Assembly (NCBI GenBank): GCA_964575845.1
Contig: CAZNSX010000001.1
Span: 248,001-312,000, forward strand
Source: CAZNSX01 sp964575845
Lineage (GTDB): Bacteria; UBA8248; CAZNSX01
Direction: 5' to 3'
DNA: 64,000 bases
Below are positions 33,545 through 42,847 of the stretch, piece after piece. Positions within the stretch are counted from its first letter, which is position 1; each line of letters begins with the position of its first letter. Made by a program: the position numbers and the translations under genes. The notes under the pieces were generated by a model. The model did no database searches, had not been told where the DNA came from, and worked only from the letters and a program-made list of their open reading frames with translations.

Positions 33545-34315
33545 TCAGCCAAAACGGCCGGTCACGTAATCCTCGGTTCTTCTTTCCTTGGGATTAGTGA
33601 AAATGGCCGTGGTCTTATCAAACTCCACAAGCTCGCCCATATAGAAGAAGCCCGTCCAGTCGCTCACCCGGGCGGCCTGCTGCATGTTGTGGGTGACGAT
33701 GACGAAAGTATATTGCTGAGTGAGGTCATGGAGCAGCTCTTCGATCTTGGCCGTGGAGAGCGGGTCAAGAGCCGAGGCCGGTTCGTCCATAAGGAGAACC
33801 TCGGGCCTGACCGCCAGCGCCCGAGCGATGCAGAGCCTCTGTTGCTGGCCTCCGGAGAGCTTCAGGGCTGAATCCATGAGGCGGTCCTTCACCTCATCCC
33901 AAAGGGCCGCCTCTCTAAGGCTTCGCTCCACAACCTCCGAGAGCTTTCCCTTATGGCGCATCCCGTTTATCCTGAGACCATAGGCCACATTGTCGAAAAT
34001 GGACTTGGGGAAAGGGTTTGACTTCTGGAAGATCATGCCCACGCGCCTTCTTATCTCCACCACGTCAACCCCCGGTCCATAAATATCCTCCTCATCGAGC
34101 AGGATCTCGCCGGCGATCCTGGCCCCGGCGATGAGGTCGTTCATCCGGTTTAGGCAGCGGAGGAATGTGGTCTTCCCGCACCCAGAGGGACCTATCAGGG
34201 CCGTTACCTGACGCTCGGGAACTGCCATAGAAACGTTCTTCAGGGCCTGGATTTCATTGTAGAAGACAGAGAGACCCTCAATGAGGACCTTGGCCTTCCC
34301 ATCAATTGGCGTCAT
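33545..34315 (-). CDS. pstB: Phosphate ABC transporter ATP-binding protein PstB
   Basis: The 256-residue ATPase has Walker A GPSGCGKTT, the PstB-typical FLRCLNRMNDLI, signature LSGGQQQRLCIARALA and Walker B LLMDEPASALDP, then the C-terminal NPKERRTEDYVTGRFG block. It energises phosphate import by PstC and PstA. Its start overlaps the end of pstA by 4 bases. Confidence 0.97.
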   Translation of the reverse strand: MTPIDGKAKVLIEGLSVFYNEIQALKNVSMAVPERQVTALIGPSGCGKTTFLRCLNRMNDLIAGARIAGEILLDEEDIYGPGVDVVEIRRRVGMIFQKSNPFPKSIFDNVAYGLRINGMRHKGKLSEVVERSLREAALWDEVKDRLMDSALKLSGGQQQRLCIARALAVRPEVLLMDEPASALDPLSTAKIEELLHDLTQQYTFVIVTHNMQQAARVSDWTGFFYMGELVEFDKTTAIFTNPKERRTEDYVTGRFG

Positions 34316-35160
34316 TGGATCGCCCTCTGCCTGAGGCGTGCCCTAAGCACGATGGCCCCCAGGTTCAGCACGAGCACGAGGGTTAGAAGCACCAGGGCTG
34401 TCCCGTAGGCAATGGGCCTCACCTGCTCGATCGCGTGGTGCTGGGTGGACATGATGTAAAGGTGATACGGTAGAGCCATGAACTGCTGGAAGATGCTCTT
34501 CGGAAGGAAAGGCAGATAAAAAGCCGCGCCCGTGAAGAGGATAGGAGCTGTCTCGCCGGCGGCCCGTGCCAGACCCAGGATTGTCCCGGTGAGCATCCCG
34601 GGGATGGCGTAGGGGAGAACGTTGGACCTTATGGCCTGCCAGTGAGTCGCGCCGAGGGCCAGGGCGCCCTCTCGGTATGTCTTGGGGACGCTTTTCAGCG
34701 CCTCCTCGCTTGCCGTGATGGTCCAGGGGAGTGTCAGGAGCCCCAGCGTGAGCCCCGACGAGAGAACGCATGTGCCAAAGCGCATCATCTCGACGAAGAT
34801 TGCTACGCCGAAGAGGCCGTAAACGATCGAGGGCACCCCGGATAGGTTCCTGATAGCGAGGCGGATGATCCGGATGAAGATTCCCTGGCGGGAGTACTCG
34901 TTGAGGTATATGGCCGCGGCCATCCCCAGCGGCACTGCGAAGAGAACGGTGATGAAGCTCACATAGGCCGTGCCCACCAGGGCGGGGAAGATCCCGCCTT
35001 TTGTCATCCCCTCGCGGGGCGGCTGCGTCAGGAACTCCCAGCTCACCACTCCGATCCCCTTGTAAGCGATGTCGAACAAGATGAGAGCAAGGATCGCCAC
35101 CACAATAAGTCCGCAAAGTCTGAGCGTCCCAAAGCCCACTCTTTCCAGAAAGGCCTTCAC
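34312..35160 (-). CDS. pstA: Phosphate ABC transporter permease PstA
   Basis: The 282-residue protein has six membrane helices and the docking loop EGALALGATHWQAIRSNVLPYAIPG. The N-terminal GGIFPALVGTAYVSFITVLFA block is typical of PstA. It overlaps pstC and pstB by 4 bases each, so the three are translation-coupled. Confidence 0.96.
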   Translation of the reverse strand: MKAFLERVGFGTLRLCGLIVVAILALILFDIAYKGIGVVSWEFLTQPPREGMTKGGIFPALVGTAYVSFITVLFAVPLGMAAAIYLNEYSRQGIFIRIIRLAIRNLSGVPSIVYGLFGVAIFVEMMRFGTCVLSSGLTLGLLTLPWTITASEEALKSVPKTYREGALALGATHWQAIRSNVLPYAIPGMLTGTILGLARAAGETAPILFTGAAFYLPFLPKSIFQQFMALPYHLYIMSTQHHAIEQVRPIAYGTALVLLTLVLVLNLGAIVLRARLRQRAIQ

Positions 35161-36155
35161 CGCTCGACCTCCTGATACTTTTGAAGGATACGTTCAGAAG
35201 CAATGTTGACCCCAAATGTCATGAGGAAAAGCACCAGACCCACGAAGAAAAGGGCATGATAGTGGGTTGTGTTGTAGGGCACCTCCCCGAGCTCGATGGC
35301 GATCGAGGCCGTGAGGGTCCGGATGGAGTCGGTCAGCCGCGTCGGAAGGGCCGGGGCGTTCCCTGTCGCCATGAGGACCGTCATCGTCTCGCCGATCGCC
35401 CGTCCGAAACCCAGCATCACAGACGCGCTTATGCCCGAGAGCGCCGCCGGGATGCTCACCCGCACCAGGGTCTGCCACTGGCTCGCGCCCAGCGCCAGGG
35501 AGGCTTCCTTGTAGGACCGGGGCACTGCGGTGACGGCGTCCTCTGAGAGGCTTATTATGGTGGGAAGCGCCATTACGGCCAGCAGTATCGAGCCATTGAT
35601 GGAGTTGAGCCCTTGGGACTCACCCGTCAATGTGGCCACTAAGGGGCCGACCAGCACGATCCCCAGGAAGCCCACAACAACGGACGGCACCCCTGCAAGC
35701 AGCTCGATTGTCGGCTTCAGCACCTCACGCACCCGCGGGCGGGCAACCTCGGCCAGATAGGCGGCACACCCGATGCCTATGGGGATGGCAATAACCATGG
35801 CCCCCACTGAAACGATCAAGGTGGAGACGATCATGGCAAGGAGGCCGTAGCTCTCGCGCTCATAGCCTGCCGGATTCCATGTGGCGCTCGTGAAGAAGTC
35901 GGCCAGGGAGATCTCCCTGAAGACAGGGAGGGCTTTGGCGAAGAGTAAGACGAAGATGCCCAGCAGAAGCAGGATTGCCAGAGCGCCGTGCAGTGCGAAG
36001 AAGACCTCCAGGGCGCGCTCCCGCCACCTCCTGAGAAGTCTGGCGCGCTTCGGATGTCGAGCGATACCTTCCAGCAACAAGGGATGGGTCCCCGCTTGGG
36101 ACCCATCCATATTGCCCGGGACGCCCGCCCCTCTTTCCAGGTTTAAACCTCGCAT
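35157..36155 (-). CDS. pstC: Phosphate ABC transporter permease PstC
   Basis: The 332-residue protein has six membrane helices, the PstC segment FTSATWNPAGYERESYGLLA in the first outer loop and the docking loop EASLALGASQWQTLVRVSIP. The first 35 residues are a hydrophilic extension of doubtful value, so a later start (for example the Met at residue 16) is possible. It forms the membrane channel with PstA. Confidence 0.95.
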   Translation of the reverse strand: MRGLNLERGAGVPGNMDGSQAGTHPLLLEGIARHPKRARLLRRWRERALEVFFALHGALAILLLLGIFVLLFAKALPVFREISLADFFTSATWNPAGYERESYGLLAMIVSTLIVSVGAMVIAIPIGIGCAAYLAEVARPRVREVLKPTIELLAGVPSVVVGFLGIVLVGPLVATLTGESQGLNSINGSILLAVMALPTIISLSEDAVTAVPRSYKEASLALGASQWQTLVRVSIPAALSGISASVMLGFGRAIGETMTVLMATGNAPALPTRLTDSIRTLTASIAIELGEVPYNTTHYHALFFVGLVLFLMTFGVNIASERILQKYQEVER

Positions 36156-36216
36156 CGTTTAGTACGTATACCCTCTCGCCGCCTGGAGAATCATTAGCGG
36201 CTGCGGTTTATGCACC

Positions 36217-37131
36217 TCATAGGCTTTTCGCATTTTGCCGGGCGTAGTGGGTTGTGATGGGGAAAAAGCCCATCTCCACGGCCACGCGCTGGCCCTCTTC
36301 ACCCGTCTCCCAGCGGATAAAATCCAAGATGGCGCCCTTGGGCTCCCCGTTGGTGTACTGGTTGAGGGGCCGGGCGAGGGGGTAATGGCCCGCCTTCACG
36401 GCTTCAGCATCCAGTGGGCTGGCGGCCGGGGCTCCGGCCTTGCTGCGAATAGCGAGAGGCTTGATGCCCGCCACCACTTTGCCCGAGGCTTCGTCCTTCA
36501 CGTAGCCCACACCCACATAGCCGATGGCCGCACGGTCGCGCTTTACGGCCTCGACGATCTGGGCGTTTCCGTTCATCCGCTTCATCCTCTGCGAATAGTC
36601 CCCCTTGAGCACCCGCTCACGGAAGTAGACAAAGGTGCCGGAGTTGCTCTGGCGGCCATAAAGGGATATGAGAAGGTCGGGGCCTCCCACCTGCTTCCAG
36701 TTTGTGACCTCGCCCTTGAAGATCCGGCCTATCTGTTCAACCGTGAGGGAGTCCAGGGGATTGGATTCGTGAGTGATGACCGAAAGGCCATCCATTGCGA
36801 TGACGAAGCCTACCGGGGATACCCCGCGAGCTTTTGCTTGCTCAACCTCCTTCTCCTTGATGGCCCGGGAGGAGTTGGCTATGTCAACCTTGCCGTTGAT
36901 GAGCGCCGCAATGCCCGTCCCAGAGCCCCCGCCCGTGACGGCCAAGGAGGTCCCGGGGTGCGTCTTCATGTAGACCTCGGCAAGGCGCTGGACCATGTTG
37001 ACCATGGTGTCGCTGCCCTTAATCTGAAAGATGCTTTGGCCATAGGCCAGACCCGGCGAGATGGCAACGAGCATGCCCACCATAATCACGGCCAAAATCC
37101 CCATAAATGCCCTTAATCCGCTCAGCCTCAT
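36217..37131 (-). CDS. pstS: Phosphate-binding protein PstS
   Basis: The 304-residue protein has a signal peptide ending near SPGLAYG and the phosphate-binding segments IKGSDTMVNMVQRL, TGGGSGTGIAALINGKVDIANSSR and YGRQSNSGTFVYFRE. It carries no lipobox, so it would be free in the periplasm. A PhoB-box-like repeat lies about 85-100 bases upstream of the start codon. It heads the pstSCAB-phoU transcript. Confidence 0.95.
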   Translation of the reverse strand: MRLSGLRAFMGILAVIMVGMLVAISPGLAYGQSIFQIKGSDTMVNMVQRLAEVYMKTHPGTSLAVTGGGSGTGIAALINGKVDIANSSRAIKEKEVEQAKARGVSPVGFVIAMDGLSVITHESNPLDSLTVEQIGRIFKGEVTNWKQVGGPDLLISLYGRQSNSGTFVYFRERVLKGDYSQRMKRMNGNAQIVEAVKRDRAAIGYVGVGYVKDEASGKVVAGIKPLAIRSKAGAPAASPLDAEAVKAGHYPLARPLNQYTNGEPKGAILDFIRWETGEEGQRVAVEMGFFPITTHYARQNAKSL

Positions 37132-37214
37132 TGATTCATTTCCTCCTGATGTAGGGTTAAAAAGGAACGTCCGTTCTTCTTGTGCACAATATAGGCGGCA
37201 AATATTACAGAATG

Positions 37215-37231
37215 ATGACGGCGAGATGACG
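37215..37231 (-). promoter_or_regulatory. PhoB-box-like direct repeat upstream of pstS
   Basis: On the minus strand CGTCAT occurs twice with 11-base periodicity (37226-37231 and 37215-37220), as in Pho boxes where TGTCAT-like units recur every 11 bases. TATATT, a possible -10, lies about 21 bases downstream. This fits PhoB activation of pstS. Confidence 0.6.
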
Positions 37232-37281
37232 ATTGGATGAAGGTGAAATGGGAAAGGGTTCAGGAGGGGGAGGAAAGTGGC

Positions 37282-39069
37282 CTAGTGAGCCTGGAGGAGG
37301 GTAACACGCACGGTCGTACCCCTGCCCGGTTCGCTCTCTATGCGGAAGGCTCCCCCGTGTGCCTGGACCAAGTGCTTGACGATGGCGAGCCCGAGTCCCG
37401 TGCCCCCCAGCTCGCGGCTCCGGCTCTTGTCAACCCGGTAGAAGCGCTCGGAGATGCGGGGGAGGTCTTCCCGGGGGATGCCGATGCCGGTGTCGGTAAC
37501 AGCCACCTCAACCATGGGCGAAAGAGGGCTCTCCTCGTGGGGCAAAGTTCGGGCCGAGACCGTGACCGAGCCCCCATGCGGGGTGAATTTGATGCCGTTA
37601 TCGACGAGGTTCATGAGAATCTGCATCAGCCGGTCGCAGTCGGCACTCACCTGTGGAACATTCTCCAGGTCTCCGGCATGAAGGGTAATCCCGCCTTTTG
37701 AGGCTTTTGCCCCAAGAGTGGCAAAGCACTCCGCCACAACTTCACGCAATGCCACTGGACGCCGCTCCAGCATGACTTTGCCCAGTTCGATATCGGATAG
37801 TGTCAGCAGATCCTCCAGCAACCGCGTCAACCGCTCGGCCTGGACCCCCATGATTTCAAGAAAGCGCCTAGCCGCGGGCGGGTCGGTTATGGCTCCGGCC
37901 TGGAGGGTTTCGATGAAGCCTCGGATGGCGGTGAGCGGGCTCCGGAGCTCATGCGAGACGTTCGCCACAAAGTCAGCCCGCATCCTCTCCAGGCGCTTCA
38001 TCTGCGTGATGTCGTGAGCGGCAAGGATGAACCGCAGTGCCGTTCCCTCCTCCCCCTCTTCTTCCACGGGCAGGACGTTCACCTCAAGCTCCACGGCCCG
38101 GGGAGTCTTCAGGCTCACCGGGCCCATGGCGGGCCCGCCTTCGGCCCGGGATTTCCGGAAGAGCTCGTCCAGCGCCGGATTGCGAAAGGCTTCGGTGAGG
38201 GAGCGCCCCACAAGGCGCGCCCCAGCCAGGCCGAACAGCACCTCCGTCGCCGGGTTGGCCGAGGCGATAACTCCTTCCTCGTTGACAACAAAGATTGCGT
38301 CTCTGAGGCTCTTCAGGATGGCCTCGACCTTTGTCTTCTCCTGCTGGATGAGATGAATGGTCCGCTGGAGTTCTGCCGCCATGGTATTGACCTGCTCGGC
38401 CAATTGGCCGAGCTCATCCTTTGAGCCGACGGCAAGCCGCTCGCCAAAGCGGCCCTCAGCTATGCGCTTGGTGAAACGCGTGATGGCCTGGATAGGACGG
38501 GTAATGGTCTGGGAGAAGGCGTAGCCGATGATAAGAGCGATAAGGGAGGCCACAAGGAAGGCGGCGAGGAATTTCTTCCGGATGGCTGCAATGGTGGCAT
38601 TGAGCTCCGTCAAGGGCAAGGCCAGCCGGACAAATCCCTTGGGTTCACCTCCATCCCGAACCAGGAGGGCCACGTAAAGGAAATCGATCTTAACGGTCTC
38701 GCTGTGCCGGATGCTTACCCCCCGCATCCCCTCGAGCGCCTGCTGGATCTCGGGCCGGTAGAGGTGATTTTCCATTATGGCGGATTTCTCATCGGAGTCG
38801 GCCCAGACCGTCCCATCGGGCCCAATGAGGGTAACCCTGGCTCCGGCGGCCGCCTTGAGCCTTCGGGCCAACTCATCCTGATGCCGGCCGGGCTCGGCCG
38901 GGCCGAGCTTCTCCAGGATGAGGCGCGCCTGGGCCGTCAGGTGGTCGGCCATCCTGTCAATGTAAAAGCGCTTCAGCGCCTGATGCAGGTAGAGACCCGC
39001 AATGAGCAGAAAGATGACTATGACGAGCAGGTATGTGGCCTGGAGCTTGGTGGCGAGCCTGCGCCTCAC
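37282..39069 (-). CDS. phoR: Phosphate regulon sensor histidine kinase PhoR
   Basis: The 595-residue protein has an N-terminal helix, an outer sensor domain of about 130 residues, a second helix (FLAAFLVASLIALIIGYAF), a HAMP linker, a PAS domain (about 250-350), the HisKA block FVANVSHELRSPLTAI with His373 as the phosphorylation site, and a HATPase domain (NLVDNGIKFTPHGG, GTGIGIP, GTGLGLAI). This full-length, extracellular-domain form is common outside enterobacteria. It lies 2 bases after phoB and before pstS in the same orientation. Confidence 0.93.
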   Translation of the reverse strand: MRRRLATKLQATYLLVIVIFLLIAGLYLHQALKRFYIDRMADHLTAQARLILEKLGPAEPGRHQDELARRLKAAAGARVTLIGPDGTVWADSDEKSAIMENHLYRPEIQQALEGMRGVSIRHSETVKIDFLYVALLVRDGGEPKGFVRLALPLTELNATIAAIRKKFLAAFLVASLIALIIGYAFSQTITRPIQAITRFTKRIAEGRFGERLAVGSKDELGQLAEQVNTMAAELQRTIHLIQQEKTKVEAILKSLRDAIFVVNEEGVIASANPATEVLFGLAGARLVGRSLTEAFRNPALDELFRKSRAEGGPAMGPVSLKTPRAVELEVNVLPVEEEGEEGTALRFILAAHDITQMKRLERMRADFVANVSHELRSPLTAIRGFIETLQAGAITDPPAARRFLEIMGVQAERLTRLLEDLLTLSDIELGKVMLERRPVALREVVAECFATLGAKASKGGITLHAGDLENVPQVSADCDRLMQILMNLVDNGIKFTPHGGSVTVSARTLPHEESPLSPMVEVAVTDTGIGIPREDLPRISERFYRVDKSRSRELGGTGLGLAIVKHLVQAHGGAFRIESEPGRGTTVRVTLLQAH

Positions 39070-39071
39070 CT

Positions 39072-39776
39072 TCAGGACTCCTCGAAGGTGTAGCCCACGC
39101 CGCGGACGGTTCTGAGCCAGCGCGGGTTTTGTGGGTCTGGCTCAAGGGCGGCCCGGAGACGGCGGATGTGGACATCGACAGTCCGGGGCTCCACGAAGGC
39201 CTCATCGCCCCAGACAAGGTCGAGGAGTTCTTCGCGGGTGTACACCCGGCCGGGGCGCGCCGCCATAACCTTGAGCAGCTTGAACTCCGTGGGGCTCACG
39301 CGAAGGACCCTCCCCTCTACTGTAACCGTGTAGGTGGACTGATCGATGGTGAGACCCCCGCGAAGGATTGTCCCCGCTTCGGCTTCGGCCTCTATCCTCA
39401 GGGCCTGCGTCCGACGCAGCAGCGCCCTTACTCTGGACATAAGCTCCCTTACGCTGAAGGGTTTCGTCACATAGTCGTCAGCACCCAGCTCCAGCCCCAG
39501 GATCTTGTCAGCCTCCTCCGCCTTTGCCGTGAGCATGATGATGGGTAAAGCTCGCGTCCGGCTCTTCTCACGCAGGATGCGGCAAACATCCAGCCCCTGG
39601 ATGCCCGGCAGCATCAGGTCAAGGAGCACAAGGGCCACCGGGTTTTGCTCAAGAAAGGCCAGCCCGGCCTCTCCATCGGTTGCGATCTCGACCCGGAACC
39701 CTTCGCGGCGGAGGTTGTACTCCAGGAGCTCGATGATCGGGGGCTCGTCTTCGATAACGAGGATAGTGACAGGCAT
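39072..39776 (-). CDS. phoB: Phosphate regulon response regulator PhoB
   Basis: The 234-residue protein has a receiver domain (ILVIEDEPP, phospho-Asp in LVLLDLMLPG, TAKAEE, DDYVTKPFS) and an OmpR-type winged helix (VSPTEFKLLKVMA, RTVDVHIRRLRAALE, RTVRGVGYTF). The frame opens at 39899, but I start at the ATG 39776 because the receiver fold begins right there (MPVTILVIEDEP). It should bind the repeat at 37215. Confidence 0.94.
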   Translation of the reverse strand: MPVTILVIEDEPPIIELLEYNLRREGFRVEIATDGEAGLAFLEQNPVALVLLDLMLPGIQGLDVCRILREKSRTRALPIIMLTAKAEEADKILGLELGADDYVTKPFSVRELMSRVRALLRRTQALRIEAEAEAGTILRGGLTIDQSTYTVTVEGRVLRVSPTEFKLLKVMAARPGRVYTREELLDLVWGDEAFVEPRTVDVHIRRLRAALEPDPQNPRWLRTVRGVGYTFEES

Positions 39777-40136
39777 AGCGGTCTTTGAGAGCCTCCCCTG
39801 AGTTATGCCATGACTTATATCACCGGATGTTGCCTCGGTGCAATGGTGCCAGCGCGTGAGGTAAGGGGAACTAAGGCTGGACCAGGGGCTAGGGCTCAAG
39901 GCCAGCCGTAAGGGTTAGAATGGTTGCCGAGGATGGGAATTGAAGGGGAGAAGGCGAAGCTTCTTTCTCTTGAGATGTTTTGCTATACTAAGTTTCTATC
40001 TCAAGTTATATTCGCAACGAAAGGCTGAGCCCGAGGCGGGGGGTGCCGAGAGGGGTTTGCTTCAGACCGTGTTGATCTCTTCCAAGACCCCCGACTAAAC
40101 CCAATGGTAACAATTTCCTGTCAAAGGAGAAGTCAA
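39777..40136. other. Divergent intergenic stretch between phoB and the PreA-like gene
   Basis: No gene is seen here apart from a non-conserved upstream extension of the phoB frame. The right half carries an extended -10 element within an inverted repeat (39961-40005) and the AAGGAG ribosome site of the PreA-like gene. Confidence 0.5.
39961..40005 (+). promoter_or_regulatory. Promoter with flanking 8-base inverted repeat (putative operator)
   Basis: TATACT at 39984-39989 is preceded by TGC (extended -10), with TTCTTT 17 bases upstream as a weak -35. CTTGAGAT (39969-39976) and ATCTCAAG (39998-40005) are perfect complements placed on both sides of the -10. A dimeric regulator bound there would cover the promoter of the PreA/TRAP operon. 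Confidence 0.5.
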
Positions 40137-41432
40137 ATGGCTGATATGTCAGTCAAGGTCGGGAACTTGACTCTGAAAAATCCAATCATTGCCGGTTCCG
40201 GTCCAATAACGGGCACTGCGGAAAACATCAGGAAATGCGTTGACGCGGGTTTCGGGGCCATATGCACGAAGAACATCTCCTATTTCACCCCACTGCAACG
40301 CTATCCCCGGCCCCTCTATTACCTGGCTGATTACAGGCGTAACCCTGATGAGCCCTATTATGTGCCCGACGATTACACTTGGCTTTTCACCGACCACAAC
40401 TCCGTCTTCCCTCCAGAGAAGTTTGTCGAGATAATTGCGAGCATATCCGGTTATTGCCATGAGAAGGACTGCGTCCTGATCGCCAATTTTTCTGGCAGGG
40501 GTCTGGAAGAGTGGGAGCGTATGGCGGGGATGCTCGTGGACTCAGGGGCACGGGCGCTGGAGTTAAATTTTGCCTGCCCCTTCCCGGCCGATATGCGACC
40601 GCTGGGGATGAAGGAAGAAGATGCCCACATCGGGCTCTACTTCACCCTGAACCCGGTTTTTGGTTGCAGAGTCATAGAGAGGGTCAAGAAATCTGTTGAC
40701 GTGCCCGTCATTGCGAAGTTCTCCGCTGAGGGCTCTCAGTTTGATAAGATGGCGAAGGATTTTGAGTCGGCGGGCGCGGACGGGGTGAGTATGTTCGGGA
40801 ACGCACGGGCGCTTCGGATAGATATAGAGAACGGGATGCCCATCAATCACGGGATATGCGCCGGAACTTCGCCCGCCTTGAAGATGCACTCCCTGGCCTG
40901 GGTAGCCTCTATAGCGAAGGTCACGGGTGTTTCTGTTATCGGCGGGCGGGGCGCTTCCACTTGGAAGGACGCTGTGGAGTTCCTGATGGCGGGGGCCGAA
41001 GCGGTGCAGTACTGCACGCCCATCATGATCCGAGGGGCCGACTATGCGGGATCCTTGCTGGCCGGCATCGAGAATTTTATGCACCGCCACGGATACGCGA
41101 AGATAGCCGACTTCCAGGGTATGGCGCTTAAACATTTGAAGACCACTAAGGATGTCATGGAAAAGGAGAAGCCGCTATATGCGGAAGTTGATTACGGCAA
41201 GTGTACGGGCTGCTATCGCTGTCTGGATGTCTGTTGGTTCAGCGCGATAAGAGCGCTCCCCAAGAAGGTCCAGGTTCTTACCGAAAGGTGTGTCGGCTGT
41301 ACGCTTTGCAGCCAGGTATGTCCGCATAATGCCTTCCGGCTTGGAGTACGGGATGATGAAATAGATTATCTGCGCGCTTTGGCCATGTCGCATAGGGAAC
41401 TGGCACCGGAGGACCTTCTATTTTCAGGATAG
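40137..41432 (+). CDS. PreA-like dihydropyrimidine/dihydroorotate dehydrogenase family protein with two [4Fe-4S] clusters
   Basis: The 431-residue protein joins an FMN-binding TIM barrel of the DHODH family (NPIIAGSGPITGTAENI at the start, LELNFACPFP, VPVIAKFSAEGSQF, VIGGRGASTWKDAVEFLMAGA) to a C-terminal 2x[4Fe-4S] ferredoxin domain (CTGCYRCLDVCWFSAI, CVGCTLCSQVCPHNAF). This is the layout of PreA, the catalytic subunit of dihydropyrimidine dehydrogenase. No PreT partner lies nearby, so electrons may come from or go to ferredoxin. The usual catalytic loop Cys is in the ACPF segment. It precedes a TAXI-TRAP importer and an enoyl-CoA hydratase, so the substrate could be another cyclic or unsaturated acid. 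Confidence 0.85.
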   Translation: MADMSVKVGNLTLKNPIIAGSGPITGTAENIRKCVDAGFGAICTKNISYFTPLQRYPRPLYYLADYRRNPDEPYYVPDDYTWLFTDHNSVFPPEKFVEIIASISGYCHEKDCVLIANFSGRGLEEWERMAGMLVDSGARALELNFACPFPADMRPLGMKEEDAHIGLYFTLNPVFGCRVIERVKKSVDVPVIAKFSAEGSQFDKMAKDFESAGADGVSMFGNARALRIDIENGMPINHGICAGTSPALKMHSLAWVASIAKVTGVSVIGGRGASTWKDAVEFLMAGAEAVQYCTPIMIRGADYAGSLLAGIENFMHRHGYAKIADFQGMALKHLKTTKDVMEKEKPLYAEVDYGKCTGCYRCLDVCWFSAIRALPKKVQVLTERCVGCTLCSQVCPHNAFRLGVRDDEIDYLRALAMSHRELAPEDLLFSG

Positions 41433-41613
41433 ACCTCCGTGGACGCGGACGCCGCGCAATAATATGTGAGGTTTTGAATTTTCCCAGTCAAATGCGTCAA
41501 GACATCATGAGGGGCCATCCTTAGAGGAGACCGATGAATTTCTTAACTGTTTGGAGCCGATTTCTGCAGTCAGGTCATGAGGAAGCAGCGCGTTAGGGAG
41601 GAGGGTCAGAGAG

Positions 41614-42621
41614 ATGAAAAAGGGGAATATGGACAGGCGGGAATTTTTGAAGTGCGTGGGCGTGGTGGGGAGCCTCGCGGCGGGCGGCGGAGGGGCTCTC
41701 AACCTTCTGGCGGAGCCTGCGCTGGCGGCGGAGGAAAAAAAGGTCCTGAGATGGTGGGTGGCGCCGCCCGGAGGCCCTTGGTATGCAATGGCGACCGCCA
41801 TCTCTGCGGTGGTACAGGAGAAGACCGGCTACACGCTTGAGGTCGGCTCCGGGGGCGGCGTTGTGAATATGTTCGCCGTTAACGACGGCAAGGCGGACTT
41901 CGGGTTTACCGCTACCGAGGTGCTGCCAGCGGCCTGGGCCGGAGAGGACCCCCACGGTATCTTCCCGTTTAAGAAACCCTTGAGGAACATCCGGCAGGTT
42001 TTCCTGATGACGGAAAACTTCTTGCACGTGGCCGTGTGGGCTGACACGGGTATGCGCACAATCGACGACCTCAGGGGGAAACGAGTGGACGCCAAACCCG
42101 TCGGATTTTCTGTGGAGGCATTCTTCAAGCTCGTGCTGAAGGCAAACGGCATGACCTATGACGACATAAAGGTATCCCACCTGGGGATGACGGACGGCGT
42201 CCTGGCGATGAAGGACGGGCACCTCGACGCTTATGTGCTTTACGGCCCCTATCCTCAGGGACCTTTTCTGGACCTCGCCTCCTTCAAGCCCATCCATCTG
42301 CTGGAGATTCGGAAGGAAGTGATTGAGAAACTTCACACCATGAACGAGGCCGCAATCCCCGGCGTGATAAAGGCGGGAGCTTACCGGGGAATGGACAGAG
42401 ATGTTCAAAGCGTCAAGACAGAGCTGGTCGCTTTCTGCAATAAGGACCTTCCGGAGAAGCAGATATACGCCATCACAAAGGCCTATGTGGAGAACCTCGA
42501 CAAGCTCGTCAAGACCTTCGCCGCCTTCAAGACGCGCACGCCGAAAGACGTCTCCATTTCGCGGGGCATCCCGCTCCATCCAGGCGCCGAGAGGTATTTC
42601 AAAGAGGTAGGTGCTCTATAG
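41614..42621 (+). CDS. TAXI family TRAP transporter solute-binding protein, Tat-exported
   Basis: The 335-residue protein has a twin-arginine signal (DRREFLKCVGVVG) with a cut near LALAAE. The mature part is of the TAXI type: GGPWYAMATAISAVVQEKTGY, GGGVVNMFAVNDGKADFGFT and the DLRGKRVDAKP block. The substrate is unknown. The ribosome site is GGGAGGAGGG. A hairpin lies between it and the permease gene. Confidence 0.9.
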   Translation: MKKGNMDRREFLKCVGVVGSLAAGGGGALNLLAEPALAAEEKKVLRWWVAPPGGPWYAMATAISAVVQEKTGYTLEVGSGGGVVNMFAVNDGKADFGFTATEVLPAAWAGEDPHGIFPFKKPLRNIRQVFLMTENFLHVAVWADTGMRTIDDLRGKRVDAKPVGFSVEAFFKLVLKANGMTYDDIKVSHLGMTDGVLAMKDGHLDAYVLYGPYPQGPFLDLASFKPIHLLEIRKEVIEKLHTMNEAAIPGVIKAGAYRGMDRDVQSVKTELVAFCNKDLPEKQIYAITKAYVENLDKLVKTFAAFKTRTPKDVSISRGIPLHPGAERYFKEVGAL

Positions 42622-42734
42622 GCTGGCTGGCGAGAGCAGCTCATTCAGCGAGGGTCAGGGGGAGCCGGGGAGGCGACTCCCTTACCGGTCGACTAAAGGA
42701 ATCTTGGTGGTATATCCAGGCTAGGGGTTAATTT

Positions 42735-42756
42735 CTCCCGGGCGGTAGGCCGGGAG
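42735..42756 (+). other. Hairpin between TAXI binding-protein and permease genes
   Basis: CTCCCGG (42735-42741) pairs perfectly with CCGGGAG (42750-42756) around an 8-base loop. Its place after a binding-protein gene parallels the hairpin at 20703 and would favour unequal expression. Confidence 0.4.
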
Positions 42757-42847
42757 GGGGGAGAGTGTACCCTACCGCCGTCAGATGCCGTGTGGGTTGC
42801 TCCGATGCGAAAGAGGCGCCCACGAGGGGGTAAGCAAGAGGGGGGAA

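Noticed and set aside
36235..37116. A 293-codon plus-strand open frame opposite pstS
   Set aside because: pstS is unmistakable on the minus strand; the antisense product has no signal or domain.
39777..39899. An earlier start for phoB
   Set aside because: The added 41 residues are not part of the receiver fold, which begins at the ATG at 39776.
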